A stretch of DNA of 64,000 bases from positions 110,758,605-110,822,604 of the forward strand of contig NC_092521.1 of assembly GCF_037038585.1 (NCBI RefSeq). The letters are read 5' to 3'. The notes beneath the pieces are model-generated. The model was given only the letters and a program-made list of their open reading frames with translations. It was not told the DNA's origin and made no database searches. This document shows positions 35,411 to 48,435 of this stretch, piece after piece. The number at the start of each line of letters is the position of its first letter. Position 1 is the stretch's first letter. The position numbers and the translations under genes were made by a program. This DNA comes from Patagioenas fasciata. Its lineage: Eukaryota; Chordata; Aves; Columbiformes; Columbidae.

Positions 35411-38400
35411 AGAGAACACCCAGAAAGCTGCACATGGCTAGCAAGGGGCTGAAACCTCCCTGGAGACCCGTACAAGACGCCGGTTAAGCCCATGCAGCCC
35501 AGTCACGCAATGGCTTGCAGACACCGGTAGATCAGCAGTATCCATAGGGTTTACACTGCAGGCTGAGCCCGTGCTCGGGAAATTGGGAGTTTCAGTAGTG
35601 CCAAGCTGAAAATAAACACTCCTGTGCCTGGCTCCCCCCAAGCAGGCGGTATACAGAAAGCAGCCGCTAGGACAGCCCAGAACAGATGTTACACAAGCTC
35701 CTACTCAAGACTATTTGTCTCCCTTCCCACAGGGATTGCTTCCTGGCCCATTACCTACTGTGCTCAAGCACCAGCTTTTCCTTGGAGAGCCACCTTTTAC
35801 CCAGATCTTACTCCCAGCCTCTTTACTTGCCATTTGTTATCTACATGCAACAGGACATTCAGCTGCCTCATTCAGGGCTTGGAAGATAAAAGCCTGAGAG
35901 GGTGCAGCTATTTTCCCCGAGGCCAGTAGTTCCTGCAATAAACAGTGTATGGAATAAGGACAGTCTGAATTCCACAGATCATTCTATACCATGCCGATGT
36001 TGGGCGTTTACAGACCTTGATAAAACCCAAAACTGTGTCACATTGGGACTACACTTACAAAGGATCACATTCTATACTCGTTTACCTCAACAGAAATAAC
36101 TCTGTAGAAATCAGTAACTATTTTTGCACCTGAGTGTGTTCTATTCAACCTGTTTCTGGCAAATCTTGGGGCATGCTCTGTGTAAGTAGTAATACCTTAA
36201 GTAGTCTGATTTCTTCCTATAAAAGTCAAAAATTCAGTGCAGCTCTACATTTCTTAATTTCTTTTTCTGAAATTCTGCAGAAATTTTAAGAGTGCTACAC
36301 TCTGCTTTCCATCTTTTCCCACTAATTTCTTCTGGTCAATTAACTTACCAGCAAGACTTCAAAAACTCACTTGGCCTCCTCCCAGCCACATTTGCTTTTC
36401 CAAAGTGACATTTTCTGAGCCAGTTATAGAGTTTTAACTCATGCAAAACTTCTGTGGTCTAACATAACATCATCCGAACATGGGTTTTATACTGACATTA
36501 CTATGCTGGATGTTTCAGATATGTCATAGGATGTTTTAAAATGCGTTCCTTCCCCTCTCAAACACATTGTATTACCACAGACTACAGCACAGATCTACCT
36601 ATCAGCAGCTCTAATTACAGTTGTTACATAACTGCAATGAGGAGGAACTCCAGAGAGTGACTGAAGAATTCCATACAAGACTAAGCAGCAGAAATTTTAA
36701 AGTCCATCAAAGCATGAATGATGGTCTGCAACATATGTATGGTATTGCATTGGCAGACCAGGAGATACAGCATTTAAAGATATACATCATGAGTTCAACA
36801 TATGGGATTGCTAATGACTAGCACAGCAACTGCATGCTTAGCAGAAAGTAATGAATCAATTAGCATGATAGGAAACCATAACGAAAGGCAGAACATATGA
36901 AAGAATGCATGTGGGAGTGATTAGAGGCAGATGTAACTCGAAGCCTTTAAATTCATTAACAGCGCTCACATTTGTACAGCCACATGTTCTACAGGATGCA
37001 GGACCTATCCAATCTCATAATTAACATTGTACAAAAAGAAAAAAAAAAATACTTCCCAGATTGATCAGCTCCCAAAACCAAGTGGGAGTGGCAAAATGCA
37101 GCCACACAGGAGGGCCTATCTGCCTCTTTCCAGCACACTTTGGAGTTAGGTTAGCGTAAACCAGCCAGGTAACTACTTGTTGTTTGATCCCTGTACACCG
37201 CCTCGAGCTTGCTCTGCCATAGGTTTGTTTATTTATTCAGGCATCCAGATAACAAACCCCAAATGTAACTGAACTCCATACCTGGTCAAGATTCAGGGGG
37301 TAGAGGGAGCAGCTCCTCCAGAGGCGAAATGAGACATAAGGGAGCCATTTGTGGCCATGAGATGAGCAGCCGGCATGGCAAGAGAAGCTAGGGTCCCCAG
37401 GGTGGTGAGAGTGGGCAGGGGCAAACGCCAGCCTTGCAAGAAGCAGCAGGAAATATCCCCCAGTGTGGACATAGCTCTACTGCTGTATCGATGTCTTACA
37501 CAGTCTGTTTCTCTTTCCATATGGAAATAGCAGGGTGAGTATCTATATATAACGAGTGCCTTTCAATAACAATAAAACTTCATTAAAATTGGATGGATAT
37601 TATATAGCTTTCATCATTGAAAAATTACAAGGGGAAGGCCTGCAGGGGTAGTTTAGGCCAACACAGGCATAGCTGGGAACAACAGACAAGTTTTTGGCAC
37701 AAATCCTTCTTCAGGTCTGAAATGTATGAAATAGATTTTTTTAGAGAATAATTGGGTATGTGGGAGTCAGACCACCCCTGAAGGTAAAGGCAACAGGTTC
37801 CCACAAAGAAGGGATGTTAGTGGAAAGGCAGGAGGCGAGAGAGGTTAAAAAACCTGCAGCTTTGCCTACAAAACAGCCTCTGCCAGAGCGCAGGAAGATA
37901 GCCTAGGTCACCTGCTCCCTTTTTTGTCCTGTATTTCTCATTGTCCGTTTTTTTTTTTGTCATATCTGCACATCGTATTGTTCTGCTGATTTTTTTTCCA
38001 TGCCATGTTTCTCCCTGCTCTCACCTTCCACAGTCCTATGAGTGTTACAAGTCCTAGCAAGCAGATGTATTAATTAACTTCGGCTACAACCTAGCAAACT
38101 CCCACTTCTCAATGATTTTGTTAGGAACAACTAAGCAATGCAAAATAATGTAATCATTACTGTGACGACAGAGCTTGACTAGCAACCACTAGAAGACCTC
38201 CACAGGAAGGAACAGTTTTATTTGGGATAATTCAATAGCGCATAATATTCCATTAAATCAGAATGGTAAGACCAAAAAAAGTAAAAAGCTGGAAACTACT
38301 TGGATAATAGAAGAAACTGGCTTGGCAAGAGCCCTGAGAAGAATGGCTGATTCGATTCCTCAGCCAGGACGCACAGACAATAAATAAGACAGCAGGTACA

Positions 38401-38912
38401 ACGCAGTAAGAAACAGCAGCGAAATACACTTTATCGGTACACTCATGGCTTAATTTCAGATTAATCAGAACCTGTGAGCCAAGACTTGGGGCCCTGTAAT
38501 CCAGCAGTGCTCACGCATACTTTACAAATGCTACAGCCTGCGTGCTGAGCTCAGTGACAGCCCTGGACAACTCGCTTAAATAAACGTCACCGTGGTCATG
38601 GCTTACATGGTACAATGATGAGGGATAAATTAGGAATGAAAAAGATAAGCTAAAGACAGCAGTAATCAAGTTAAATATGCATATCAGTGTATGGAATCAG
38701 ATCATCAGATAAAATCCAGAAAGTTATCTTTGGGGATTGCTGGAAAGATGCTTATGGAAATTGTTGGGTTTTCCAATTTTAATGCAGAAGAGCGTTTTTA
38801 TGGTGTCCCCGATTGGGGCTTGGCCTGGAAAATAATAAGCCACCACAAAAGAGAGCAGATCTCAGAAGTAGGCAGCAAGTTCGGGTGTATTTGGGATTAT
38901 TTGTACGGAGCA

Positions 38913-38952
38913 GACAGGATTTGGGTTACAGGGAGGCCCGCGCTTTGTTATG
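38913..38952. repeat. Duplicated 40-bp motif, unit A
   Basis: GACAGGATTTGGGTTACAGG and the next 20 bp match 39408-39447 at 35 of 40 positions without gaps. Confidence 0.85.
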
Positions 38953-39407
38953 AACCAGATATTGACCTGAAGAAAATGGGAAGAGCAACAGTAACTCCAA
39001 AATGTCAGAAAATATTTAACATTCACACTTGTTTTCACATGGACCAAAAGATGTACCATATTCAAATACAAAGCCTCTTGTCAACAACTGTGACCACTTC
39101 AGAATGAACCAGTTTGTTGCATGCTGAAGCAACATTGTTGGTCTAGAAACCAGATTCTGGCACAGCGCTATTTGTAGTTACTTTTGCTTTCTCTGAGAGA
39201 CTGCAAATAAGATGTAGGCATTAACACCTCGTGAATACATTTAACTTTCCATTTAGCAATGGCTTTATTCAGCATGACTGTAGAGAAGGGTAGCAGCAAA
39301 CAATCATTGGAGCTTAAAGAACATTTTGAAAATAAGTACCAAGGCCTCATATTTGTTCTGAAACTGTTTGTTTTCTTTTCAGGGAATACTGTTTGTCTTG
39401 AGAAGCT

Positions 39408-39447
39408 GACAGGATCTGGGTTACAGGCAGGCCCGCGTTTTGCCATG
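39408..39447. repeat. Duplicated 40-bp motif, unit B
   Basis: Second unit of the pair, 495 bp from unit A and just at the left edge of the CpG island. Confidence 0.85.
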
Positions 39448-39690
39448 GCAGCCGGCTGGGAACCGCAGCCGTCTCCTCACAAGTTTCCCCCTATTCACCC
39501 CCCACAGCCGAGGCTACGGCTACGGGACACGTGCCACCTCCGCCGAAAAGGCCGAGGCACAGACCGAGGAAGCCTCCAGCCGTGTCTCCGAGGAGAGGAC
39601 CCTCAGAAATCACCCCCTGGTCGGCACACAGCCGGGCCGGAGCCGCCGCCACAACCGCCGCAGCGCCCTCCCCTCAGCCGCGGCCGCCGG

Positions 39691-39709
39691 CAGCGCCCCC
39701 TGGCGACAC
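39691..39709 (-). promoter_or_regulatory. CTCF-like binding motif
   Basis: CAGCGCCCCCTGGCGACAC agrees with the reverse form of the CTCF core (AGCGCCCCCTGGTGGC) at all but a couple of positions. It sits inside the CpG island. Binding itself is inference. Confidence 0.55.
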
Positions 39710-39740
39710 CGCCGGCCGCGGCAATGGCGGCCCCCACGGC

Positions 39741-39780
39741 CCACGCGTGAGCTCTTCCGCTGACCGCCGCTGCTGTGAGT
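39741..39780 (+). promoter_or_regulatory. Candidate splice donor of a rightward first exon
   Basis: CGCTGCT/GTGAGTGGGG at 39774/39775 is a near-consensus splice donor in CpG-island sequence. This is typical of an untranslated first exon on the plus strand. No matching second exon was identified. Confidence 0.35.
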
Positions 39781-39879
39781 GGGGAGGGACAGCCGAGCCC
39801 GGGACGCGGTTACGGCACCTGTGGGCGGTGGGGTACCCGAGTGAACTCCCCCTGCCCGCCGGCGGGCTCGGCGCTGCAC

Positions 39880-39890
39880 AAAATGGCGTC
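39880..39890 (+). promoter_or_regulatory. YY1-like motif / possible start codon
   Basis: AAAATGGCGTC fits the YY1 consensus (AANATGGCG), often located just downstream of a start site in housekeeping genes. The ATG has a good Kozak context and opens a frame of 16 codons into the donor-like GTGAGT at 39930, so a short first coding exon is an alternative reading. Confidence 0.4.
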
Positions 39891-42800
39891 GCGGGAGGGG
39901 GCAGCGGGAGGCGGGAATGGGGCGCGGGGGTGAGTTTGCAGTGGGGAAGGTCGAACAGGGCTCCTCCGGCTCTGTGAATAAATACAGGAAACAACAGACA
40001 CTTAGGAAGGCGGTAGGGGTGAAAACAGAGGCACTAACCGGGTGTCATCACGGTGAGGGGAGCTGTGCGGCCAGGTGGCCACAGGCCTGCTAAGCGTGGA
40101 GTCTTAGACCCATAAGAGGATGAACAAGGGTAATAATTATACACACATCATCTCATAGTGCATTTACCAGGGCCGTGTTGACGTAACTGCACTTTAAGTA
40201 CACCTCACCTGCTTTTAGAAGTGGGGTGTGAGGCAAATCCATTTAGTAAGGTAAAAACAAAGCCTGATGCGCATAAAGTATTCAAGCTGCTTGTAAAAGC
40301 GTGCTCCTCTAATGCTGGTTTCATCTATTTAAAAGTCATTTCCAGAGAAGGTACCGCCCAAGGGAGCTCGCACGCAGGTGGGTTTGAGATGGAGGAGGCA
40401 CGGGGTGCCATCGCTTCTGCCCCACAGCCAAGAGGCACAAAGGGCCATGACAGGCAAGCCGTACCTCAGCCCAAGGAAAAGTTAAAACAGGTACAGGCCC
40501 ACAGTGCTCTGAGCCCTGGAAAACCTGGTGACAGAACCACAGGTATCAGAAGTTTGAAGAAACAAGGCAACTGTAAAGCAAGTCAGTTTCAGTAGCTTAT
40601 CCACGTAGTACAAAAACTATAGTAAATTTGCTTCCTCGTTTGGTACAACTTGAAAAGGGATCAAGTTGTCTTGAGCATGTTTAATATTCCAACACAATGA
40701 AAAAGAGGAATTGCTATGTTTCTTTCTCTAAAAAAACAAACAAATAAATAAATTTGAAACTCTCCAGTTTAAGATTGCTTCCATAACTAGATGAGACAAG
40801 GCTTTTGCCATCCCTTTTGATTGGTGAGGCTAGCTCCTTCAGCCCCTCAGCTTAGTTGGTTTTGACTCAAATCAGTTACTTTCTGCCGATTTACATTAAC
40901 TCTTGAAAGTACAAGAAGGGAGCATGCAGCATGAGGTGTAAGAGTGGGCTGGATTGCTTCTTCTAGCGCCAGGTTTTGATAAACTGAAGCATTGAAATGT
41001 AAAATGAGCAGCCCCTGTTAGGTCAGCCTCACAGTCTGGAGCAATAGCAGGCTGTGACAGCAAGATGGCCCTATTCCACTGCCCAGCTGTACCTCTATCA
41101 GGTTTAGGGATCAGCTGCCTTTTTGAAAGTTGGTTTTCGGATGCATCAAGGTTTTGTGGACTTGGCATACACCACAGCAGCACAATCCAGCAGAAGGGAG
41201 GGAAAGTGAGCATGAGTATGCCTTCTAGCAGAAACTCACAGCTGACATTAAATGCAGTGTTAAACTGCACCTACTCTTTGTTTTGAGTTTAAGCTTTGAC
41301 ACGAATTTGAGAGTAGAACAATGTTTCCTGCCGTGCCAGAGCCCGTGTTAAGGGTTCTTCTTAAACTTGACTGGGGGTGTGGTAGGGACAGACGCGTGTA
41401 TGTTGACAGATAACAAAATGCTGCCTTTCTGGCAGCTTAGTGCCTAGAGATCATTTTGTCTTAGTTAAGACTTCACAAGAATTACTGCTTTCACTGTCTC
41501 AGCATAATAGTTTAAGGTACTGAAATATCCCAAATCAGCCAAATTCCATTAAATACAAAGTGCAAAGAAAAGTTATCTTAAACAAGCAATGTAGCAATTT
41601 TAAAGTTGATGCATTTATTCCCCTGAGGAAAAAGGGGGGTAAAGAGGTTAATCAAACTTAATGTGTCAAGTTTTTTGCTAGATGAGCTTTAATTTAGACC
41701 CATGTAAATTGAATCAAAAACATGGAGAATGGAGATAAGGAGCTTTTGGGATTAGAAGAAAAAAATAACCCCCAAACCCTTCATTACTACCTTACAGCTT
41801 TTTCTAAGTAGTCCTTCACTCTTGCAGGTCTGAAACTAATCAAGTGTACATGGATTATTGCTGCACATATTTTACTTCAAAGCTGTTTATTCCCCAGAAG
41901 TCAGAGGCTTTGCATGTCTGTTAATATAGTACTTTCCAGGCCACTTTTCTAATACAAACTTCTGAGTTTTGACTCAATGCCAGAGGAGCAAAAGGAGCAA
42001 AATAACATCCTTACCTTTGCAGCTGTAACCACAACATAAAACCAAGCAGGAGGAAGAGCTGATGTTGGGGTTTGTTTTCAGTACACTTAAGGCACCTGAA
42101 GTGTTGTAGCTTGCAGAAAGAGACAGGCCCACGCATGTCTTACCTAACAACATGGCTGTTAGGGCACTTGATCTTGCTTTTACAAGTGCCACAGTTAAGC
42201 CAGCACAGGTGAATGAAACTTATCTGTTAAATAACAGCTCTGTGCAGGCATCATCATTGCACAGCAGTTTCTCTTTGCCTGTACTACTGTCATGGATGAG
42301 TGGAATGCATCTCACTCAAAAGAAAGAAGCGGCAATATGTTTTATTGTGGTTAAATAATAATTTGACAGAGTCCAATGAATGCAATGGAGGAAATACACA
42401 GAGGAAAATTGAATTAGCCTCAAGTTAGAATGATGTGCACAGAGACTGGAGATGCAAAGCGTAAGAAAAGCCCTCCCCATTGAGTCATGGGATTTGGAAT
42501 GGACCCTCTTGCTTTCTAAATGCCTTAGGGAGCCTAGGTGCAGCTAGGTCCAGTCTTAGTCCCAGGCTGGATCAACAGTTTATGTCTAAGAGTAGAGACA
42601 TAAGGAATAAAGGTAAGGAATACAGAGGTTCTAATGATTAGTACTGAGTAGCCACATTGGTATAAATTCAGCATGCAATCAGACTTACCAAGGCAAAAAT
42701 CAAAGTTACTGTACTACAGGGTATCATGATATCAGTCACTTACCAAAGATCCGCCATTGGCAAAAGGTCTCTCTGCCTTGAGGAGCAACCTTGAGAGGTG

Positions 42801-44605
42801 TCCCAGCAGCTCAAGGGGAGATCACCACCATGCAGCCACGCTGCCTAGCAGAGAGAGCTCAAAGAAGGCTCACATAGGCTGTCATATTTATAGATTAAAG
42901 TGGTTGGCTTGTAGTCAAATCATATGCAGTGGAAAGGTACACACGAGACTCCTTGTACCCACAGATTTCTTTGTTCCTTGATAAATGAGTCTTTGAAAAG
43001 CCACTCGCTATTCATACGTCTACCGCATGATCAGTGTTCAGGCTCATAGGCATCGGTGATCCCTGTGTCACTGCTTCTTTGTGGTGAACTAGAGGAGTTC
43101 ATGGATTGGCGTTAGCTCAGGCCTTTGCATCCTTTGGAGCCAGCACCAAACCACTGCCAGTCTGGTCAAGGGGGCGAGTGCACCCTTCACAACTACCTTA
43201 CCTCGTCTGCAGCAAACCCTTAGAGCAGCTCCGAGAATGATTTGGTGGCAGCTCAGCTTGTGGTTGTTCTGAGAATTAGGAGGGATACAGATCTGAAGGC
43301 CACATCAGCTCTAGCCTACTTTTGTGCAGGCTTGTCCAACTCCAAACTGTACAAGTGTCACAGAAGCAGAAGTCAACAACAGATGCATGCAAACATTTGA
43401 TCTTGAAATGCTTGCATATTCAAGTTAGGAGGAAGGAAGAGGCGGGAAAAAAGGAACTTAGCTGAATTTTTCTAATTGTCTATAATGCTGTTAGTGACTC
43501 AGTCTACAGTTTTGAGCTGTGATTTTGCATAACTGAGGAGGCTGCAGAAAAAGGCTGTATTGTTTCTTAGTTTCTGGAAATAAGCAGCAGTTACATGACC
43601 ATAAAGCTAGTGTGGGAACTAACCTCTTGAATATGCAGTCTTACTTTTTTTCTACTCAGCATACCATAAGGAATAGAAATGATTTGAGTATGTACTTCTG
43701 AAAAGCTACTTGATACAAAAGAAAACTTTAAATTTTACTAAAAAGATTCCAGTTGTCAGTTCAGCATTGCTTCTTGGTCTTCTCCCTGTTGTGAGCAACT
43801 TGAAAAGCACCACCAGCTACTTACATGACATTTGCTTTTAAGCATGTTTCGGGTGATGCTTCCTGGTATTAGTGTGTCTTTAGTTAAGTGATAGAATACT
43901 TTCATCTGCTGGGGTGGCAGTGGTGGTTTTTGTTTAACAACTGCATAGCAGTAATAACAGTTGTATTTAAACACCCTCTCTTCTCCCAGGGCAGAGTAAT
44001 TTGCTTTTCTTTGTATTTACGTACTTTCATTAAGTGATTGCACAGCATATCGCCAGCTAAAATAGATAGTCCCTGTTTCCAGAGCTGCCTCAGAGTACTC
44101 TGCATATCCCCTGCACACAGCAGAAAATTTAGAGGGTTTTGCCCCACCTTCCTCACCCTTCTCTACACCAAATAAAAACTCGTTCCTGCTATTAATTTGA
44201 TTGCTACACTAAACATAGTAAACCAAATGATCCATTACCTAAAAATGGATTCTGCCATCATGTTATTAGACCTCTCATGGATCAAACTGGAGGCATGTGA
44301 ACAGGGAATGTTTTCCTCTTCCATATCTGTAGCTGTATCTGCTTTGAAGAATGGTTTTGCAAGCTTCTCCCATTAAGTAACAAAGAGATAGAAATCTTCC
44401 ACATCCCTGTGTGCCTTCTCCAGATGTGGATTAACTTCATTAGTGGCAGCACTAATCTCCCAGTCTGTCTGGCAGGTGTTGATCTATGCTCCAGCACTAG
44501 CATAGATTCACTTTGATGATGTTAAATGAGTTAGAGCCAGGAGTGTGCTTTTGAAGCAGATTGTCTCCATGTACTGTGCTTTGACTTGAAGTTGAGGCTT
44601 TAAGG

Positions 44606-44633
44606 TGTACCACCAGAGACTGTACCACCAGAG
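44606..44633. repeat. 13-bp direct repeat, period 15
   Basis: TGTACCACCAGAG occurs at 44606-44618 and 44621-44633. Confidence 0.9.
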
Positions 44634-47600
44634 GATGCCTAACAGACTCATAGGTGGGAAAGTCTTTGAGAGCAGGCAAGAGCTAGTATAAATGAACCAC
44701 ACACACAAAACCCCTACAATGGGAACACAGTCCCCAGCATCGTTTATTTTGATTTACAGACCTGTACTTATTCCTGATATAGATATAGCCAGCAGTAATT
44801 ATAATAGAGATCATTCTAGCATTAAAATATTTATAAATGGATGTATTGAACTCGCCCAGAAGTAAGACCCATAAGGAAAGGGAATATCCATGGGGAAGTT
44901 TGATCCATCAGAAGTCTAACATAGTCCCAAAGACCTCAGACTAGTGCTTTCCAGTCTTTTAGCACTCTACAGGAGCCTCTATGTGTATACATACGCAGGC
45001 TCGTCACAGGAAGAGCCAGAGGCCATGGATGCATTTGCAAAGAGCAAGTTTTATTTTAATTACCTCTCTACTGGGGGATCTCCGAAGCCACACCTAAGCT
45101 CCCAGGCAGAGGTGACACCAACAGGGACGCAGGCGCTGGTCAGTTCAGCCCTGCTGAGCTCGCCTGTATTTCAAGGCTTCAGGCAGGCGCAGCCTCCCGC
45201 TCTTTCTCACAACAAAGCAGGAATCTCAGACATAGTGATAAGGTGCCTAGAGTTCCTCACAGGCCTATGTTATCTAACACAGAGGTTCTACCCATCCAGC
45301 ACACAAGGTCAGTAAAACAATTAGTGTGATGTATTTGCTTTTTCTACAGACAGGTGCAAGGCACTTGAGCGTATTTACATTTAACTAACCTCCTCACCAA
45401 ATCTTCTGCTATATCCCCATACACTCTACAACTGGCTGTATGGTGTTGATGAACACCACAAATCAAAGGTTTAAAAACATCAGTACACTGAGTTCTGGAC
45501 TGCTTGAAAAGACACGCTCATCTATCTGAGCAACGTTCATTTTAATGTGACATGAAAAGTCATTCACCTGAGACTGGGAAACGTATGCTAGAGTACTTAG
45601 GAGGTCAGAGAAAATAAGAAGACTCGGAATGCAGAAATGTTTGTGGATACAGGGTGACTAGACTGCCTAACAAGAGTTCACTTTGGCAGGTTGTAGGTAA
45701 AAGGAATACAAGTCTTGCCAGAGACACAAATCAATAGTAAAGCAGGAATTTGTGTTCTGTTCATGGCATAAGAGAACCATAAAAGTAGTGTTAGCATTAA
45801 AACCAGGCACAGAAATGTAAGCTAAAAGATGTAAGAACTGCAAAAACCTACTCTGGAAAGCATTCTAGGTTAAGAGTTATTAGGCTTGATTAGATATTCT
45901 TAGAGGCAATTCAGATGCTTTCCATATAGGTGTGGTTTTCTTAAGACATTGCTACTGAGCTGCTCTTCAGCCTACTGGGGAACAAAATATAAACCAGTAG
46001 GAGAAAGCCAGAGCTAGTGAGGTTAAAAGTCAAGGATAATGGAGATGGAAATATAGTGAGGAGAACAAGCCATGAAAAACCTTATTTAGCAGCGTTGTGT
46101 TTTTTTTCTGAAGTCTTAAAATGAGGAACAGTATTGTCTGAAAAATCCTACAGGTCTTGTCAGCTCAATGCAGACATCACCAAGTAAAGGTCTTTGACTC
46201 ACATACAACCTTGCATACTCTGATGTCTCGTATCATTTTCTTCTGTCCTCTCTACAAAACAACCTCTCCAAATCACATAGTAAGCATCCTTTCAGTGGCC
46301 TTCCCTGACAGCAGCTATGCCAAGCAGTAGACAGAATCATTTTTCCTCTCTGCTGCCTGCCCACCATTATCTCCAACCGTAATAAAGGCAAACTCTAAAG
46401 AAACATTTGTCATGTTTCATGGCTCTGGTTGTCCAGTAAGCATGTTATTAATGAGTGTTCAGAGAAAAGAGTCACAGCCTATGTGTCTAAACAAGTGACA
46501 TGGCACTCTTTGCACATGACTTCAAATATCAAGCATTTAACTTTTAGTCAAAAAAAGCTTTAGGCTTGAATTTTTGCCTTGGCCCCCAGCATCATTGGTC
46601 CTTGGCCAGAGAGCTGCGACATGATGTAGGCCATGCACCAACCCATTTTAACTACTGAGTTTAGATGGAAGAATGATGTTGTTTATTCCACCAGGACTGG
46701 AAAGCAACTGTCATCACTTAGAGCTACATCATGAGCTGCTGCAATAAGTTTATGAAAATCTTCTGTTAAATAGAAAGCAGTGAACTACATGTGAGTTATT
46801 AGGACTGCAGCTATCTAAGCTTAATTCTGGCATCTAGAAACATTTCCTTGGGTTTTACTGCAGATGTATATTTGTGGACACAGCTGTACAAGCACTGAGA
46901 GTGAAAACTAAAAGCCTATGTGCTTTAGAACCTGCAGTACAATTAGAAGGACACAGCAGACTAGTACAAGTGAAGTTGCTATATGTAACTTCATCATTAC
47001 ATTTGGTCATGGCAAATGCATAGACACAAAGCTGCTTTAGAAGTGCTAGTTTGCTGTAGTACAATATTTCTTCATGTAGCATAGTGGGAAAGCCTACCTT
47101 AAGAAATGGTTTACAATAAATAGTACCTCTAAGATTCCCTATGCTGTATAGGAGTACATTAAGAGATCCTTGGTGGAAGCCATCACACACCACTTGGAAA
47201 AGGCAAGTAACAACTTACCAAGAGCCCTTACACCAAATAGCAGGCTTCAGTCCTTTAAAAAAGCAAAACACCACCACACAAAAAACCAACAACTTGTATC
47301 CTAGCATATTTTCACTTAGTTTCCTTCCTAAAGTAGCAGTAGAATGCTGCTGTAAAATGACTTCTTTTAATGCTAGAAGCTCCCAGGTGCTTTGTCTTCA
47401 ATGTCCTGTCACCTGCTAGTCTTTATAGCCCTTCTCCTTCAAGCCTCCCAGATGCAAATCTTCCATTTGAAAAATGTGCTCTTTAACTCTGCCTTACCCA
47501 GAAGTGCTGAGGAGTATGTTTCTACCAGCCCTTATACTGTTAGGTGTGGAAGACTAACTAATTCTGAAAAAATAAGCTGTCTGTATTTCTGTTACTTTTT

Positions 47601-48349
47601 TTTTTTCTTCTTTTTTTCAATCAGGGCTTAATTACAAATTCCATGGGCTTCTGAGTAAATTAATTGAACTCCAGGGGTGTATATGAGTTACAACCACTGT
47701 TAAACACAGCATGTTTTCTTCCCATCTTTGTTACAAAATCTACAGTGATCTCCATACTGCTTCCATTTACTTGGAGTTTTGCCACAAACTTAAATAGGTA
47801 GCTCAGTTCCAAATTCATTAACAGAATGGAAAGATTTACTCCAAGTGTGGGATGTAGTAGAAAGATGATTAGAAGCTGAGCAGTTGCTTTTACATGGTGA
47901 GCATGCCCTAGCTTGATGAGGTTATTTCCTGAACCTAAACTGTAAACAAGCAACTGTGCAAAGTCGCAAACCCGTGTATGGGACACTGGATGGATGTCTT
48001 GGAAATTATGACACAATCTAACAATCTTCACCTCACTGAAATTGCTGAAAGATTTTCCGTGTACTTGACTGGAGCCAGGATTTTGCTGTAGGCACTTACT
48101 CTCTGACTTTGCAGCAGTTAATGCACGCTGCACAGTAAATTCCTATGAAAACTGTTTTAGCTCTTCTTCTTCCCATTTCTCCATTTTCCTTTAGGATAAC
48201 TGAGTTTTAAAAGGTTTTCCTAAACCACCTTCTATTCAATTCCCGTTTTCACACAAGAAACTAATAGATATCCTTCCAGCATTCTGCTTGAGCAATACCA
48301 TTGTTGTTACTTTTACACTGTATTAGTCATAATGCACACTAGTATGAAG

Positions 48350-48435
48350 TCTTCCTTCAGAATTTCAAAGTACTTAACAAATATTAATTAAGTATTGCGT
48401 CTCTGTGAGGTACGTAAGTAATTAATTTTAGAAGC
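48350..48435 (+). repeat. Ancient L3/MIR-type repeat tail
   Basis: TTTCAAAGTACTTAACAAAT, then ATTAATTAAGTATTGCGTCT, then CTGTGAGGTACGTAAGTAAT follows the widespread ancient motif 'CAAAGCGCTTTACAAA...TTAATTAAGCCTCAC...CTGTGAGGTAGGTAAGTATTATTA'. Confidence 0.6.

Larger units (their letters stand above)
33970..39400. other. Probable BLVRA 5' intron, part 2
   Basis: Mostly AT-rich. It contains a MIR-like fragment (34.63 kb), a GC-box/CCAAT cluster (35.2-35.4 kb) and the first unit of a 40-bp duplicated motif (38.91 kb). Open frames here, including a 138-codon one at 38691-39107, resemble no known family. Confidence 0.5.
39450..39960. promoter_or_regulatory. CpG island, likely BLVRA promoter, possibly bidirectional
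   Basis: The only strongly CpG-dense DNA in the window, with dozens of CpGs in 500 bp, GC boxes, CGGCCGCCGG-type runs and an E-box CACGTG at 39528-39533. Position and gene layout suggest it drives BLVRA leftwards through an untranslated first exon. Human BLVRA also has a non-coding first exon far upstream. Plus-strand donor-like GTGAGT sites at 39775 and 39930 suggest a rightward transcript as well. In human the divergent neighbour is COA1; its exons are not recognised here. Confidence 0.75.

Noticed and set aside
39259..39977. Overlapping long open frames of 107-163 codons on both strands
   Set aside because: They lie in CpG-island DNA, where stop codons are rare, and give Pro/Arg-rich low-complexity translations with no family resemblance.
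40321..40500. Two short AG...GT segments that could be exons (near 40347-40378 and 40431-40490)
   Set aside because: No coding similarity or consistent frame; such pairs are common by chance.
44944..45315. 123-codon frame in a G+C-richer patch, considered as part of an LTR or gene
   Set aside because: No terminal repeats, target-site duplication or recognisable protein found.
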